NCBI GenBank assembly: GCA_964058845.1
Contig: CAXKVR010000847.1
Location: 1 to 16,749 of the forward strand
Length of the DNA stretch: 16,749 nucleotides
Origin: Carex sylvatica
Lineage: Eukaryota > Streptophyta > Magnoliopsida > Poales > Cyperaceae
Direction: 5' to 3'
Shown: piece after piece, positions 1 through 8,315 of the stretch
Numbering within the stretch: position 1 is the stretch's first letter
Layout: each line of letters opens with the position of its first letter
Translations under genes and position numbers: made by a program
The notes under the pieces: generated by a model
Told to the model about the DNA's origin: nothing
Seen by the model: the letters and a program-made list of their open reading frames with translations, nothing else
The model's database searches: none

Positions 1-680
1 GGTATGCCATTAAAACTTCCTTTCTTAAACTCAACATACACATCTCCAAAATAACAATTAATTCAAGTACTTTCTGTCCCGGCCGGGTTGGGAATTTAAA
101 TCTTAATATTCTTTAAAAATGAATTTTGCAAGGAAATTAAAACCTATCTTACTTGAATATCGAGATGAACTGTTACATATTTTTTTCTGAAATGATAATA
201 AAAAAAAACAATTTGTTTGGGATCCTGAATTTTAAATTTTCTATAAATAAAATAATACACACAAACATTAGTTTTCTTTCCAATAAATTGTCTCATTATT
301 TTTTGCTCTGCACAAGTTTCCTTAGAGTAAGTTTGTAATAAATTGCTGGATACCAGGAACAGAAAGACTAGAATATAAACTATGAAGTTCAACCAAAAAA
401 ATATATATATATATATATATAAACTATAAAGCAAGAATTATGATTTATTTTGGAAGAACTCATGTAAATAGTCGGTGGTTCTATAGTTCTATTGGGACGC
501 CACGTGAACTCAAAAGTGACACATAGCATCTTCTTGTTAAAAAAATATATTCCTGTTTTTATACTTTATTCAAAAATATTGATAATTATAAAAATATATT
601 CATGTTTAAAATAACTACAAAATTATATATATCGTATCCAAAAATGTATGTCCAATTGTATCACACTTCTTGTTCGTACC
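1..680. other. AT-rich non-coding stretch
   Basis: No gene is supported here. The short open frames on both strands are low-complexity translations of A/T runs with no recognisable motif. The stretch has a 10-bp palindrome of the form CCCGGCCGGG near position 79 and the microsatellite at 400-421. No P450 exon 1 and no left terminal repeat of the neighbouring hAT element are visible, so it does not complete either partial feature to its right. Confidence 0.6.
400..421. repeat. (AT)n microsatellite
   Basis: About ten to eleven uninterrupted AT dinucleotides are directly visible. It is a simple sequence repeat, probably length-variable between individuals, and has no link to a gene here. Confidence 0.95.
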
Positions 681-681
681 C

Positions 682-1901
682 TCACCCTTTTTCAAAAAAG
701 AAATTCACTTTGGATTTTGAAAGAATCGATAGTTTTTTACTTAAAAAAAATTGAAAATGTAGAGTAGAAAAATTCGGAAAAATCGGTTGATTTTTACCCA
801 CTTTCTCTTTAATGGATTTGAAAATTACATTTGCAGTGTGGGGGAAATCAAAAACTCGAAAACTTAATATTCTTTTTTGTAATACCCAATGATCATCGAT
901 CCAATGGCCGGTAATACAAGAGTACCCAAGGCCATGTTTACCGGTAGTCCATATATCGGAGGTAATTGACACCTTATTGTTTTGGTATGCAAATTGAACT
1001 TTAAGGTCATTTTTGGTCGAGATAAACTGATTTTTTATTTCACTAGCCATCTTTCTATGATGAATCCTCTTGTACATTGGTTGATCTAACCCCCGAATGC
1101 ATAACCGGACAAAACTCGTGCAACCACCCATACTTATTGGTTGTTCTTTATGGATAATGTACCGGGCCAATTCGCTAAGTATTTTTTATTCATCGAATTT
1201 TGGATTTGTTCTGGTACCATCCGCATTTATAAGGGTTTGAATTTGTCTCGGTTCAGGATTTTCAGTTGAAACCTCACCCTTTTTTTCGTGCATTTCGGCA
1301 TGTCTCTTAAAACTACTCATACCACTAGTTTGTTTATACTCAAGAAAATTTCGACAATGTTTTACCTTACATTGTAGAAAATTCATAATGTTGCCATTCC
1401 CTCTGGTAATATTGTAAAATTTTGCCCACGGTTGATTGTATTTGGGAGGATGTCTTTTAGTCTTCTTTCCTGCTGAATCTTGCGGTGGATCACTTGTCGA
1501 AGGAGGGACAACTTCTTCTTGAATTTCAGGTTCACCTGTCGAAGGTGTACCTCATACAGGAGCAGTGTCAATGAATTGACTCGATGCTACAGAAGAAGAG
1601 CCAATGCCTCCATATGTATACTGTGGTGTCGGTTGAAGTGTTTCTTGTGGAATGTATACATTTAGATCGTTTGAAGTATAATACGGTGGCGGTGCACTCA
1701 TTTGTGGGGTTGTTGATAATTCAAATCTAGCATTTGGTCCCTTCTTTGATAATTTGGTGGATAATTTTGTGGATAATTAGGTGGTGCAATTTGGGAGGAA
1801 CTTTGTGGATAATTTTGTGGATAATTTGGTATTGGCGGGCCAAAAATATCGGCCGACAGTCTCGCGATGTCATCTTGCACGAAATCACGATGAGATGACA
1901 T
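682..1901 (-). pseudogene. hAT transposase (BED zinc finger type), broken and truncated
   Basis: This is the N-terminal half of a plant hAT transposase, a nuclear DNA-binding cut-and-paste enzyme. The chosen ATG at 1901 lies just after a plausible splice acceptor and opens an acidic, then Pro/Asn/Gln-rich leader with NYPQNYP repeats. After a one-base frameshift between about 1776 and 1735, reading continues into a BED-type zinc finger (1390-1270; paired cysteines, then RHAEMH) preceded by WAKF. The hAT core follows, with ARYIIH, SITSDIWTT and a GHWIDDHWVLQKRIL segment (about 1165-815). Two in-frame stops interrupt the frame: TGA at 1552-1554 and TAA at 1186-1188. Past about 812 the frame stays open to 682, but the sequence no longer looks like hAT. 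The second catalytic motif and hATC domain are missing. It is a pseudogene, and the family call is firm. Confidence 0.85.
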
Positions 1902-1949
1902 TTATTAAACCTATTCAAAATAATAAATGTAAATTACTTGGTGGATAAT

Positions 1950-2206
1950 AAAAAACAGAAATTAAAAAACAGAAATTAAAACAAAATTTAAAAAATAGAA
2001 ATTAAAAAACAGAATTTAAAAAACAGAAATTAAAAAACAGAAATTAAAAAACAGAATTTAAAAAACAGAAATTTAAAAAACAGAAATTTAAAAAACAGAA
2101 ATTAAAAAACAGAAATTAAAAAACAGAATTAAAAAAACAGAAATTAAAAAACAGAAATTAAAAAACAGAATTTAAAAAACAGAAATTAAAAAACAGAAAT
2201 TAAAAA
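1950..2206. repeat. Minisatellite, 14-15-bp unit
   Basis: About 17 near-identical copies of a unit reading CAGAAATTAAAAAA are visible, with variation in the number of T or A (for example CAGAATTTAAAAAA and CAGAAATTTAAAAAA). The array sits at the 3' end of the predicted transposase leader intron. The variants point to slippage and unequal exchange. Confidence 0.95.
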
Positions 2207-2665
2207 TAAATATAATCACATCACATATTCAAATCTATAAAACTAACATATTTTAAAAAACCTATTAAAAATAAATCCGAATTTTGAAAAATAAATGTAA
2301 CCTATTAAAAACAAATATAATAACTTCATATATTCAAATCTATAAAACTAATCTATTTTAAAAAACCTATTAAAAATAAATTCGAATTTTGAAAAATAAA
2401 TCTAACCTATTAAAAACAAATATAATCACTTCACATATTCAAATCTATAAAACTAACCTATTTTAAAAAACCTATTAAAAATAAATCTGAATTTTGAAAA
2501 ATAAATCTAACATATTCAAAACAAATATAATCACTTCACATATTCAAATCTATAAAACTAATCTATTTTAAAAAACCTATTAAAAATAAATCTGAATTTT
2601 GAAAAATAAATCTAACCTATTCAAAACAAATCTAATTATTTCACATATTCAAAAAAATAAAACTA
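2207..2665. repeat. Tandem array, 105-bp unit
   Basis: The word AAATCTATAAAACTAA begins at 2231 and recurs at 2336, 2441 and 2546, with a degenerate copy at 2651, giving an exact 105-bp spacing. Each unit also holds a TTTTAAAAAACCTATTAAAA block, then GAATTTTGAAAAATAAAT. There are about 4.3 units. A more decayed tail with the same words (ACATATTCAAAACAAATATAAT) runs on to about 2870. The array fills the middle of the predicted hAT leader intron. Confidence 0.93.
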
Positions 2666-2917
2666 ACCAATTTTTTCCACATATTAAAAATAAATCTAAC
2701 AATTTGAAAAATAAAATCTAACATATTCAAAACAAATATAATTACTTGACATATTCAAATCTAACATAAACTAAATAAATCTAACATATTCAATAAATCT
2801 AACAAATCTAATTACTTAATAAATTTAACAAATCTAATTACTTAATATTCAATAAATCTAGCATAAACTAAATGTACTCTACAAAAATAAATTAATCTAA
2901 AATGAAATAAATGTTAC

Positions 2918-3130
2918 CTTTAAATCTCGTGAAAAATTTTTGTGGGAGGTGCCGAACTTCGTAATTTCGATACCTTCGTAATTCCGTTTGCCGATTTGTA
3001 TAATGAATTAAATTTACAACTATATTTTTTTTAAACAATAAATTAAAAAATTGTGAATAATTAAATTTGAGAATTGAGATTGAGAGAATGAGAGTGTGAA
3101 TTTTTTGAGAGGAAGATGAGGTATTTAAAG
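2918..3130 (-). promoter_or_regulatory. hAT core promoter and 5' leader exon (predicted)
   Basis: On the minus strand a TATA-like TTTAAATACC (around 3122-3130) is followed by a CT-rich leader (TCATCTTCCTCTC, then repeated TCTCAATTCTC words) and an untranslated exon ending at the donor at 2918. This layout matches the leaders of plant hAT genes. The exact start of transcription cannot be placed from sequence alone. A long minus-strand open frame over 2892-3593 is a translation of leader plus GC-rich terminus, and I do not regard it as a gene. Confidence 0.45.
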
Positions 3131-3204
3131 AAAATATTGGGAGGGAATAAAATTTGAAAAAAAAAAAATTGGAAAAAAAAAATTGAAAAAAAATAAAAAT
3201 AAAA

Positions 3205-3530
3205 ATCCGACGGGACGGTGGGTCCGGCCGGTCGGGTTTGATTAGACCAGTTCGGGCCGGTCGAACCGACGGTAAATTCGAAATTTCAAAAAAATTTGAA
3301 TTTTTAACGGGTCGGGTACGGGTACGGGTCGGGCGCCGGGTCGGGTCGGGCGGGTACAGGCATAATTCGGGCTGGATTTTTCCGGGTATTGAACCAAATA
3401 ACCGTACCCTACCTGTTTTATGCCCGTACCCGTGTACCCGTTTACCCGACCTATACCCGGACTCGGGCACGGGTACCCCGAGTACCGGGCACGGGCGGGT
3501 CGGGTACGGGCCGCCCGACCCGGGTTTTTG
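3205..3530. repeat. GC-rich hAT subterminal repeat zone
   Basis: In an otherwise AT-rich region this block is dense in GGGT, CGGGT and GGGTACGGGT on the plus strand at 3205-3360, then in the complementary ACCC and CCCGTACCCG words at 3405-3460, then mixed again to 3530. Clustered short motifs inside hAT ends are known transposase-binding sites in other hAT elements (for example Ac). That role is inferred here. The plus-strand stretch at 3309-3353 has enough closely spaced GGG runs to fit a G-quadruplex pattern. Confidence 0.8.
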
Positions 3531-3540
3531 CAACCCTCTA
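3522..3540 (-). repeat. hAT terminal repeat (one end)
   Basis: Read on the minus strand the terminus is TAGAGGGTTGCAAAAACCC, of the hAT form (T/C)AG-G-x-TTGCAAA followed by GGGTCGGG. The eight bases outside it (TGCTTCAT at 3541-3548) would be the target-site duplication, but no partner copy is seen because the other end is missing. A perfect 14-bp palindrome (CTTCATGCATGAAG, 3543-3556) lies immediately outside. Confidence 0.7.
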
Positions 3541-3548
3541 TGCTTCAT

Positions 3549-4517
3549 GCATGAAGTCCGCAAGTTACAGATGGGATGATCAGAAAAAGACACGTGGCAT
3601 GGTCAATGCTTTGGCTTGTAGTACTTAAATATGATATATGTTTGTGCATTAATTATGGGTCTTGAGGTACAAAAAATAATGGTTGGTTAACTTCATTTAT
3701 TTTTCTAAAATTTAGGATTTTTACTTGCAAACATGTAAAATTTGAATAATTACATTCATTTGCCCGTCAGCATATTTCATAAAAAATGTTTAACTTAATT
3801 TGCCTATAATCAACTTGGATTAAATGAAAAGAAGGGTTGTTTCTATCTGATTAAAATAAAGAAAAAGGTTTCTCATGTAGCACATGATGATTGATACATA
3901 TATAGATCAATAATGTTTGGCTCTTTAATTAGTATACCCCTTAAAATAAACATTATTACCAATTCACATGTAATTTTATTCACATAATAGAACGGATGGT
4001 GTCATCATGTAACCAGATGGTATATCCATTAAAATAAACATTATTTCTATAATTTGTTTGGTATATGATATTATTTATGTACCTTAATTTTATAATTTTT
4101 TTTGCAACAAAAATAAATAAATCATGATATTAAATATTGAATCATTGAAATGTTTAATAAAAAAAATCATTGAAATGCAAGTGTGAGTGTAATCTTAAAT
4201 ATATATATATGAATATGAAGTTTACACAAGTCGTTCATTAATACCACAGCAATATATTAATAATTATTCAATAAACGTGATTAAAGAAAAATATATACAA
4301 AAATAAATTTACATCAAGGCCAAATCAGAGATTCTTAGAATTCTTCCATTTTGTTACTTTTTCTTTTCGGTTGTGGAGACACTCGTAAGTCATTATAATA
4401 ATTCACCAATTTAATTCTTAAAATCCAGCCATTTTGGTTTTCAACTCCAATAAAAAATCGGTTAACAATGTCTTTGAAACTCACTAATAATAACAAAATT
4501 ATTACTATTTTTTTTAG
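3549..4517. other. Non-coding stretch, probably P450 intron 3' part
   Basis: No coding frame is supported. The last 150 bases (about 4365-4517) align by eye with the matching sequence upstream of the second P450 exon copy (6819-6960 on the minus strand), sharing AATTCTTAAAATCCA, AATGTCTT and ACTAAT words, and end in a T-rich tract with AG at 4516-4517. The rest is AT-rich, with (AT)5 near 4200 and a CACGTG core near 3590. No P450 exon 1 is visible. Confidence 0.6.
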
Positions 4518-5159
4518 GATATCTTCACAGCCGGAACAGATTCATCTGCCTCAACAATTGAATGGACGTTATCAGAACTGATCAACCACACCAACATCAT
4601 GCAAAAATTAAGAGAAGAGATTGATCAAGTTGTCGGCAAAGATCGTGTTGTCGGTGAGGCCGACGTGCCAAACCTGCCTTACCTCAATGCTGTAGTAAAG
4701 GAGATCATGCGCATCCATCCCGCTGCACCAATCGCATACCGCATATCAACGAAGGAAACAATAATCGGTGGCTACACCATCCCAGCCAACACTACTGTTG
4801 CAGTCAATTTATATTCCACAGGCAGGGACCCGAAGTACTGGGTCGACCCAGACGAATTCCGACCCGAGCGGTTCTTCGAAGAATCAAACGCCAATTTGGA
4901 CGTAAAGGGATTGCATTACCAATTGATCCCTTTTGGCAGCGGAAGGAGGGTTTGTCCAGGAATTGGCTTCGCACTTCAGGTTGTACCAGCTGCCTTAGCG
5001 GCTCTGGTTCAGTGCTTTGAGTGGAAGATTGGCGAAGGCACCACAAATCAGAATGGAAAGGTCGATATGGAGGAAGGGGATGGTGGATTGGTGAGTTATC
5101 GAGCAAAACCTTTGGTGGTCGTACCGATACCTCGGTTGGATCCATTTCTCTTGAATTGA
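4518..5159 (+). CDS. Cytochrome P450, CYP93-like, exon 2 (intact; exon 1 not seen)
   Basis: This is the C-terminal 213 residues of a plant microsomal P450, a heme-thiolate monooxygenase. The exon starts after a T-rich acceptor (AG at 4516-4517). In order it has the helix-I oxygen-binding motif AGTDSS (residues 5-10), the K-helix ExxR as KEIMR near residue 63, the PERF motif (FRPERF) near residue 115, and the heme-binding loop [10 protein letters not shown] near residue 140, including the cysteine that ligates iron. It ends in VPIPRLDPF and TGA at 5157-5159. The two-exon split before DIFTAGTDS and the ending resemble CYP93 enzymes (flavonoid and isoflavonoid oxidation), but substrate cannot be called from this half. 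No stop or frameshift occurs. At least 4.5 kb upstream lacks exon 1, so it may be a long-intron gene or a duplicated gene fragment. An in-frame ATG at 4599 is internal. Confidence 0.88.
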   Translation, partial: DIFTAGTDSSASTIEWTLSELINHTNIMQKLREEIDQVVGKDRVVGEADVPNLPYLNAVVKEIMRIHPAAPIAYRISTKETIIGGYTIPANTTVAVNLYSTGRDPKYWVDPDEFRPERFFEESNANLDVKGLHYQLIPFGSGRRVCPGIGFALQVVPAALAALVQCFEWKIGEGTTNQNGKVDMEEGDGGLVSYRAKPLVVVPIPRLDPFLLN

Positions 5160-6162
5160 GCTCTTTTGCAATTATAAGTTTATAACATTCTAATTTCTAT
5201 GTGTGTGTCTGAACAGATTGAAAGGGTAGTATGCATGTGCATATCTATATGATGCTTCTTTGCATGAATTAGTAGTTGGTTTAATGAGTTGTGGGGAAGT
5301 TCAGTGGCTTGTATGAGTGTTCAGTAGCTGAAATCCTGATGCCAATGTATTATGAGTTTACACAGAAACTAACCCCAACTAACATTATGAGTGTTCTGTA
5401 ACTAACCCCAACTGGCATTATGAGTTTACACAGACACAATCATGAACTAATATTTAATCTGTGCAGGAGAGGAGCTTTCCTGTATCATCAATACAGTAGC
5501 AGGAATAACAATTCATGGTCAAGGAATTGACTGGATATACTAACAAATTTTTTTAAAACATATACCATAATTAAAAAATGCTCAAATTGTAATGACAAAT
5601 ATTTTGAAACATGAAACAACTGAAATCAAACATTCTATGATTTAAATTCAGCCACATAAACCGTACTATCCGTGGTGAAATGAGTATGCAGTGAATAAAA
5701 TGTGGATTTTATCATGGATCCGCCTAAAACATTATACAGTCTGCATTGGCGATGTAACATGCAAAACCGTGAAACATGCCACAGAAGATCGCTAAACCAC
5801 GCATGTGACGCGTTAAGATTGACAATTTTTTTGTTGGAAAGCATTAGCTGCTCATAATAACTAATGACAAGAATTAACAAAGCAAAAGACCAAAATTTTA
5901 TATAATAAATTAACCACATTAACATCAATATTTCAGCTACTGCACACTCATACAAGCTACTGAACTTCCCCACAATAGTTTGAACCATCAAAATTTTCAC
6001 TCAAACAACTTATTCATGCAAAAAAAATAACGCATCGAATATCCACGTACATGCATGCTGTCAATGCACCCCAAAACATTTTATTTAACAGTCATGTCTC
6101 AGAAAATAACCTTCCTGCCGTTTTAGATACACATATAGAATGGTACATCAGTGCAAAAGAGC
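5160..6162. other. Spacer between inverted P450 copies; 3' flanks duplicated
   Basis: No gene is supported. The 3' flanks of the two P450 exons resemble each other read outward from each stop. Both begin GAGCTCTTTTGCA. Both carry GGGGAAGTTCAGT, CTTGTATGAGTG and CAGTAGCTGAAAT, at 5294-5333 on the plus strand and at about 5930-5974 on the minus strand. The inverted duplication therefore extends past the coding exons towards a centre near 5350-5930. The minus-strand open frame at 5635-6000 has no recognisable motif and covers this flank. I treat it as chance. Confidence 0.7.
5347..5440. repeat. Short tandem repeat, about 34-bp unit
   Basis: The word ATTATGAG recurs at 5349, 5384 and 5417, and ACTAACCCCAACT occurs twice between them, giving about 2.5 degenerate units with a period of 33-35 bases. 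It sits in the 3' flank of the plus-strand P450 exon, near the centre of the inverted duplication. Confidence 0.8.
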
Positions 6163-6818
6163 TCAATTCAAGGGAAATGGATCCAACCGAGCAAACGGTA
6201 CAACCACCAAAGGTTTCGCTCGATAACTAACCAATCCACCAACGCCTTCCTGCATATCGACCTTTCCATTCTCATTTGCAGTGCCTTCATTGATCTTCCA
6301 CTCGAAGCACTGAACCAGAGCTGCTAAGGCAGCCGGTACGACCTGAAGTGCGAAGCCAATTCCTGGACAAACTCTCCTTCCACTGCCAAAAGGGATCAAC
6401 TGGTAATGCAATCCTTTTACGTCCAAATTGGCATTTGATTCTTCAAAGAACCGCTCGGATTGATCGGAATTCATCTGGGTCGACCCAGTACTTCGGGCCC
6501 CTCCCGGTGGAATATAAATTGACAGCAACAGTGGTGTTGGATGGGATGGTGTAGCCACCAATTATTGTTTCCTTTGTTGATATACGGTATGAGATTAATT
6601 GGTGCAGCGGGATGGAGGCGCAAGATCTCCTTTACTACAACATTGAGGTAATAAGTTAGGCAGGTTGGCACGTCGGCCTCACCGACTACATGGTCTCTTC
6701 CGATGACTCGATCGATCTCTTCTCTTAGTTTTTGCATGATTTTTGGGTGGTTGATCAGTTCTGATAGTGTCCATTCAATTGTTGCGGCAGATGAGTCGCT
6801 TCCGGCTGTGAAGATATC
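6163..6818 (-). pseudogene. Cytochrome P450, CYP93-like, exon 2 copy with frameshifts
   Basis: This is a decayed inverted copy of the plus-strand P450 exon, roughly 90% alike by eye. It starts after an acceptor (AG at 6819-6820 on the minus strand) with [10 protein letters not shown], keeps KEILR, the heme loop [10 protein letters not shown] and the ending PFARLDPF, and stops at 6163-6165. It is 656 bases against 642. Compared with the intact copy, a net six-base change near 6640 alters the region after ADVP, a four-base insertion near 6595 shifts the frame after HPAAP, and a second four-base insertion near 6450 lies just before SERF. The two four-base insertions do not cancel, so no continuous frame joins helix I to the heme loop, and exon 1 is also absent. 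A P450 from this copy is very unlikely. Confidence 0.88.
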
Positions 6819-7910
6819 CTAAAAGAAGTTGCAAAATTTTTGTTATTATATATTAGTAAGTTTGAAATTAAGACATTCTCAACTGATTTGGATTTTAAGA
6901 ATTATATTAGTAACTTATTAGAATGAATAATTAAATCTTTTCCACGAACAAAAATAAAAAGACAATAATATATAAAAGAATCTAAAGATTGGATAGAACG
7001 GCCCAGTATTGACATATGTTCTCCCAAGAGTGAATTTTCCTTTTAACCTTTTAACCTCTATGTAAGAATCCTGTGGGACCTGTAAAATAGTTTATGTACT
7101 GTTAAATCAAAAGTCAACCTGCTTTTAACCTTCTTGAGTCGACGAGATGTCATATAAAGAACTCACCGGACTATCATTACTGGAATCTACACTTTTTCTG
7201 TGCGCAGGTTCAACTTTTTTCAAAGATAGAAGAGGCCGTCAAAAATAAAATGATATTTTCTGACACACTTAAATATTTTCAACGGTAGGCCGACGAAAAT
7301 AGTTGCATCTGAAAATCTCTGCAGTCTGCCCTTAGAAATGTCTCATGTATTTCCTTAAAAATACTTTTGAATGACTCATGACTTGCCAAACAAATTCAAT
7401 ACTATTTTTTATTAATATCCCATGAAAATAGTTGACTCCATGCCCTTGAAAATATTTTGAAAGTTGTAACACATATTATTTCCATGAGCTATCCTTGAAA
7501 ATATTTTGGTTATTAACTTATTGCGTTTATATTATTTTATAATGAAGGCCCGCAGAAATACTTGGCTACTAACTATTTCCATGAGGCTACAATTGGAAAT
7601 GTTTAGCTCCTGAAGACAGAAGCATTTCCATTTATTGAGATCTCCTTTTGAATGTTGAACATTCAATTAACATAAAATATAATCCCAAAATTACAGGCAG
7701 TAATTAATAAAACAAACTAATTTATATAACGCATCATAATTAATAAGAAAAACACTTACTTAAGATAGTGATTTAGTAATATCATCACTATTGGTAACAA
7801 AATAATTGTAGCATTACTTGACAGTAAAGAGTCTTCAAGCAAACATTATACATCACCAAATTTTTTCTTTTAGCTTGAGTCATGCCCGTAGGCCAAATGA
7901 GTGTTCCATT
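6819..7910. other. Non-coding: P450 intron remnant, then low-complexity repeat
   Basis: 6819-6960 matches the intron end of the other P450 copy. No P450 exon 1 follows on the minus strand. From about 7170 to 7630 the sequence is full of alternating words such as CTTGAAAATATTTTG, CCATGAAAATAGTTG, ATTTCCATGAG and TTGGAAATG. This resembles the subterminal sequence of CACTA or MITE-type elements, but termini and a target duplication could not be fixed. 7630-7910 is AT-rich with nothing recognisable. Confidence 0.4.
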
Positions 7911-8310
7911 TTACACCCAGATACAATTAGAAAACCACCACTTAGCTATCTTATAGGGTAAATTGTGTATGTAAACCCTGTGTAAGAACCCCGTCTGTCT
8001 ACCCCTCTTTGCAAGACTATCCACCAAATCATTGTTGCTTTCTATCTCTAAAAACACATGAGAAGCTTAGACATTGTTTCAACTTTTTCCAATTATCGTA
8101 GATCTTCTTGTGGGCCCTCCAATAAACTTCCAAAGGAGGATTGAAATTTGTGCATGTTTTGAGCTAACATGAGGCAATTAGTAATGAAAGTACACTTCCC
8201 CATCCTTTCCTGTTGCACAAATTGAATCACATGGCATAGAGCAATTGCCTCTGCTTGCAAAGCGCAGCATACTTGTGTTATTGCAAAGCACAGCATACTT
8301 GGCTACCAAA
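7911..8310 (-). pseudogene. RNase H-like (RVT_3-type) fragment, frameshifted
   Basis: On the minus strand, three neighbouring frames together resemble the RNase H-like domain found at the C-terminus of many plant non-LTR reverse transcriptases and stand-alone RVT_3 proteins. They read ALQAEAIALCHVIQFVQQ with CTFITNCLMLAQ (8270-8150), then PPLEVYWRAHKKIYDNWKK (about 8140-8080), then ESNNDLVDSLAKRG (about 8050-8005), ending at a TAA at 7911-7913. The second catalytic acidic site, usually a D after the first strand block, reads N in TNC. Frame changes fall near 8140 and 8065, and a 26-base duplication (20-base word at 8255 and 8281) breaks the start. No reverse transcriptase domain is seen upstream. 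It is a remnant. The family call is moderately sure and the source element unknown. Confidence 0.65.
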
Positions 8311-8315
8311 AACAT

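Larger units (their letters stand above)
1911..2917 (-). other. Predicted 5'UTR intron of the hAT transposase gene
   Basis: On the minus strand a donor reading AAAG|GTAACAT falls at 2918/2917, and an acceptor reading TTGAATAG|G falls at 1911/1910, nine bases before the predicted transposase ATG. The interval is over 80% A/T by eye and non-coding, and most of its length is two tandem arrays. Introns in the leader of plant hAT transposase genes are common. Splicing is inferred from the consensus sites only. Confidence 0.55.
810..3540 (-). mobile_element. 5' part of a hAT-superfamily DNA transposon
   Basis: Read on the minus strand, the element begins at 3540 with a hAT-like terminus (TAGAGGGTTGCAAAAACCC). 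It is followed by a GC-rich subterminal zone of GGGT/ACCC words, a TATA-like box near 3125, a leader exon, a 5'UTR intron and a transposase exon that starts at 1901. This order is typical of plant hAT elements. The transposase similarity stops near 812, before the second catalytic aspartate region and the C-terminal dimerisation domain, and no matching left terminus is visible at 1-810. The copy therefore looks 3'-truncated and cannot move by itself. The left border is an estimate from loss of protein similarity. Alternatively an unrecognised intron begins near 812 and the rest lies off the left edge. Confidence 0.75.

Noticed and set aside
1950..2870. CRISPR-like array
   Set aside because: Repeats are direct and contiguous without unique spacers, AT-rich, and in a plant transposon intron.
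2892..3593. 233-codon minus-strand open frame
   Set aside because: It runs through the GC-rich hAT terminus, a poly-A/T tract and the leader exon. The translation is Arg/Pro repeats then Phe/Asn runs. It is explained by terminal repeats and not by a protein family.
3238..3628. Plus-strand open frames over the GC-rich zone
   Set aside because: The Gly/Arg/Val repeats simply translate GGGTACGGGT words. There is no motif and no splice context.
4804..5145. Minus-strand open frame opposite the P450 exon
   Set aside because: A shadow of the real exon on the other strand, with no family resemblance.
5635..6000. 121-codon minus-strand open frame between the P450 copies
   Set aside because: Part of it is the duplicated non-coding 3' flank of the P450 exon. 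The amino-acid makeup follows A/T content.
7171..7780. A complete CACTA-type or MITE element
   Set aside because: A CACTA-like start (ATTACTGGAA…TTTTTCTGTG near 7171) and alternating GGAAAT/TTTCCA words are suggestive, but no convincing opposite terminus or 3-base target duplication was found.
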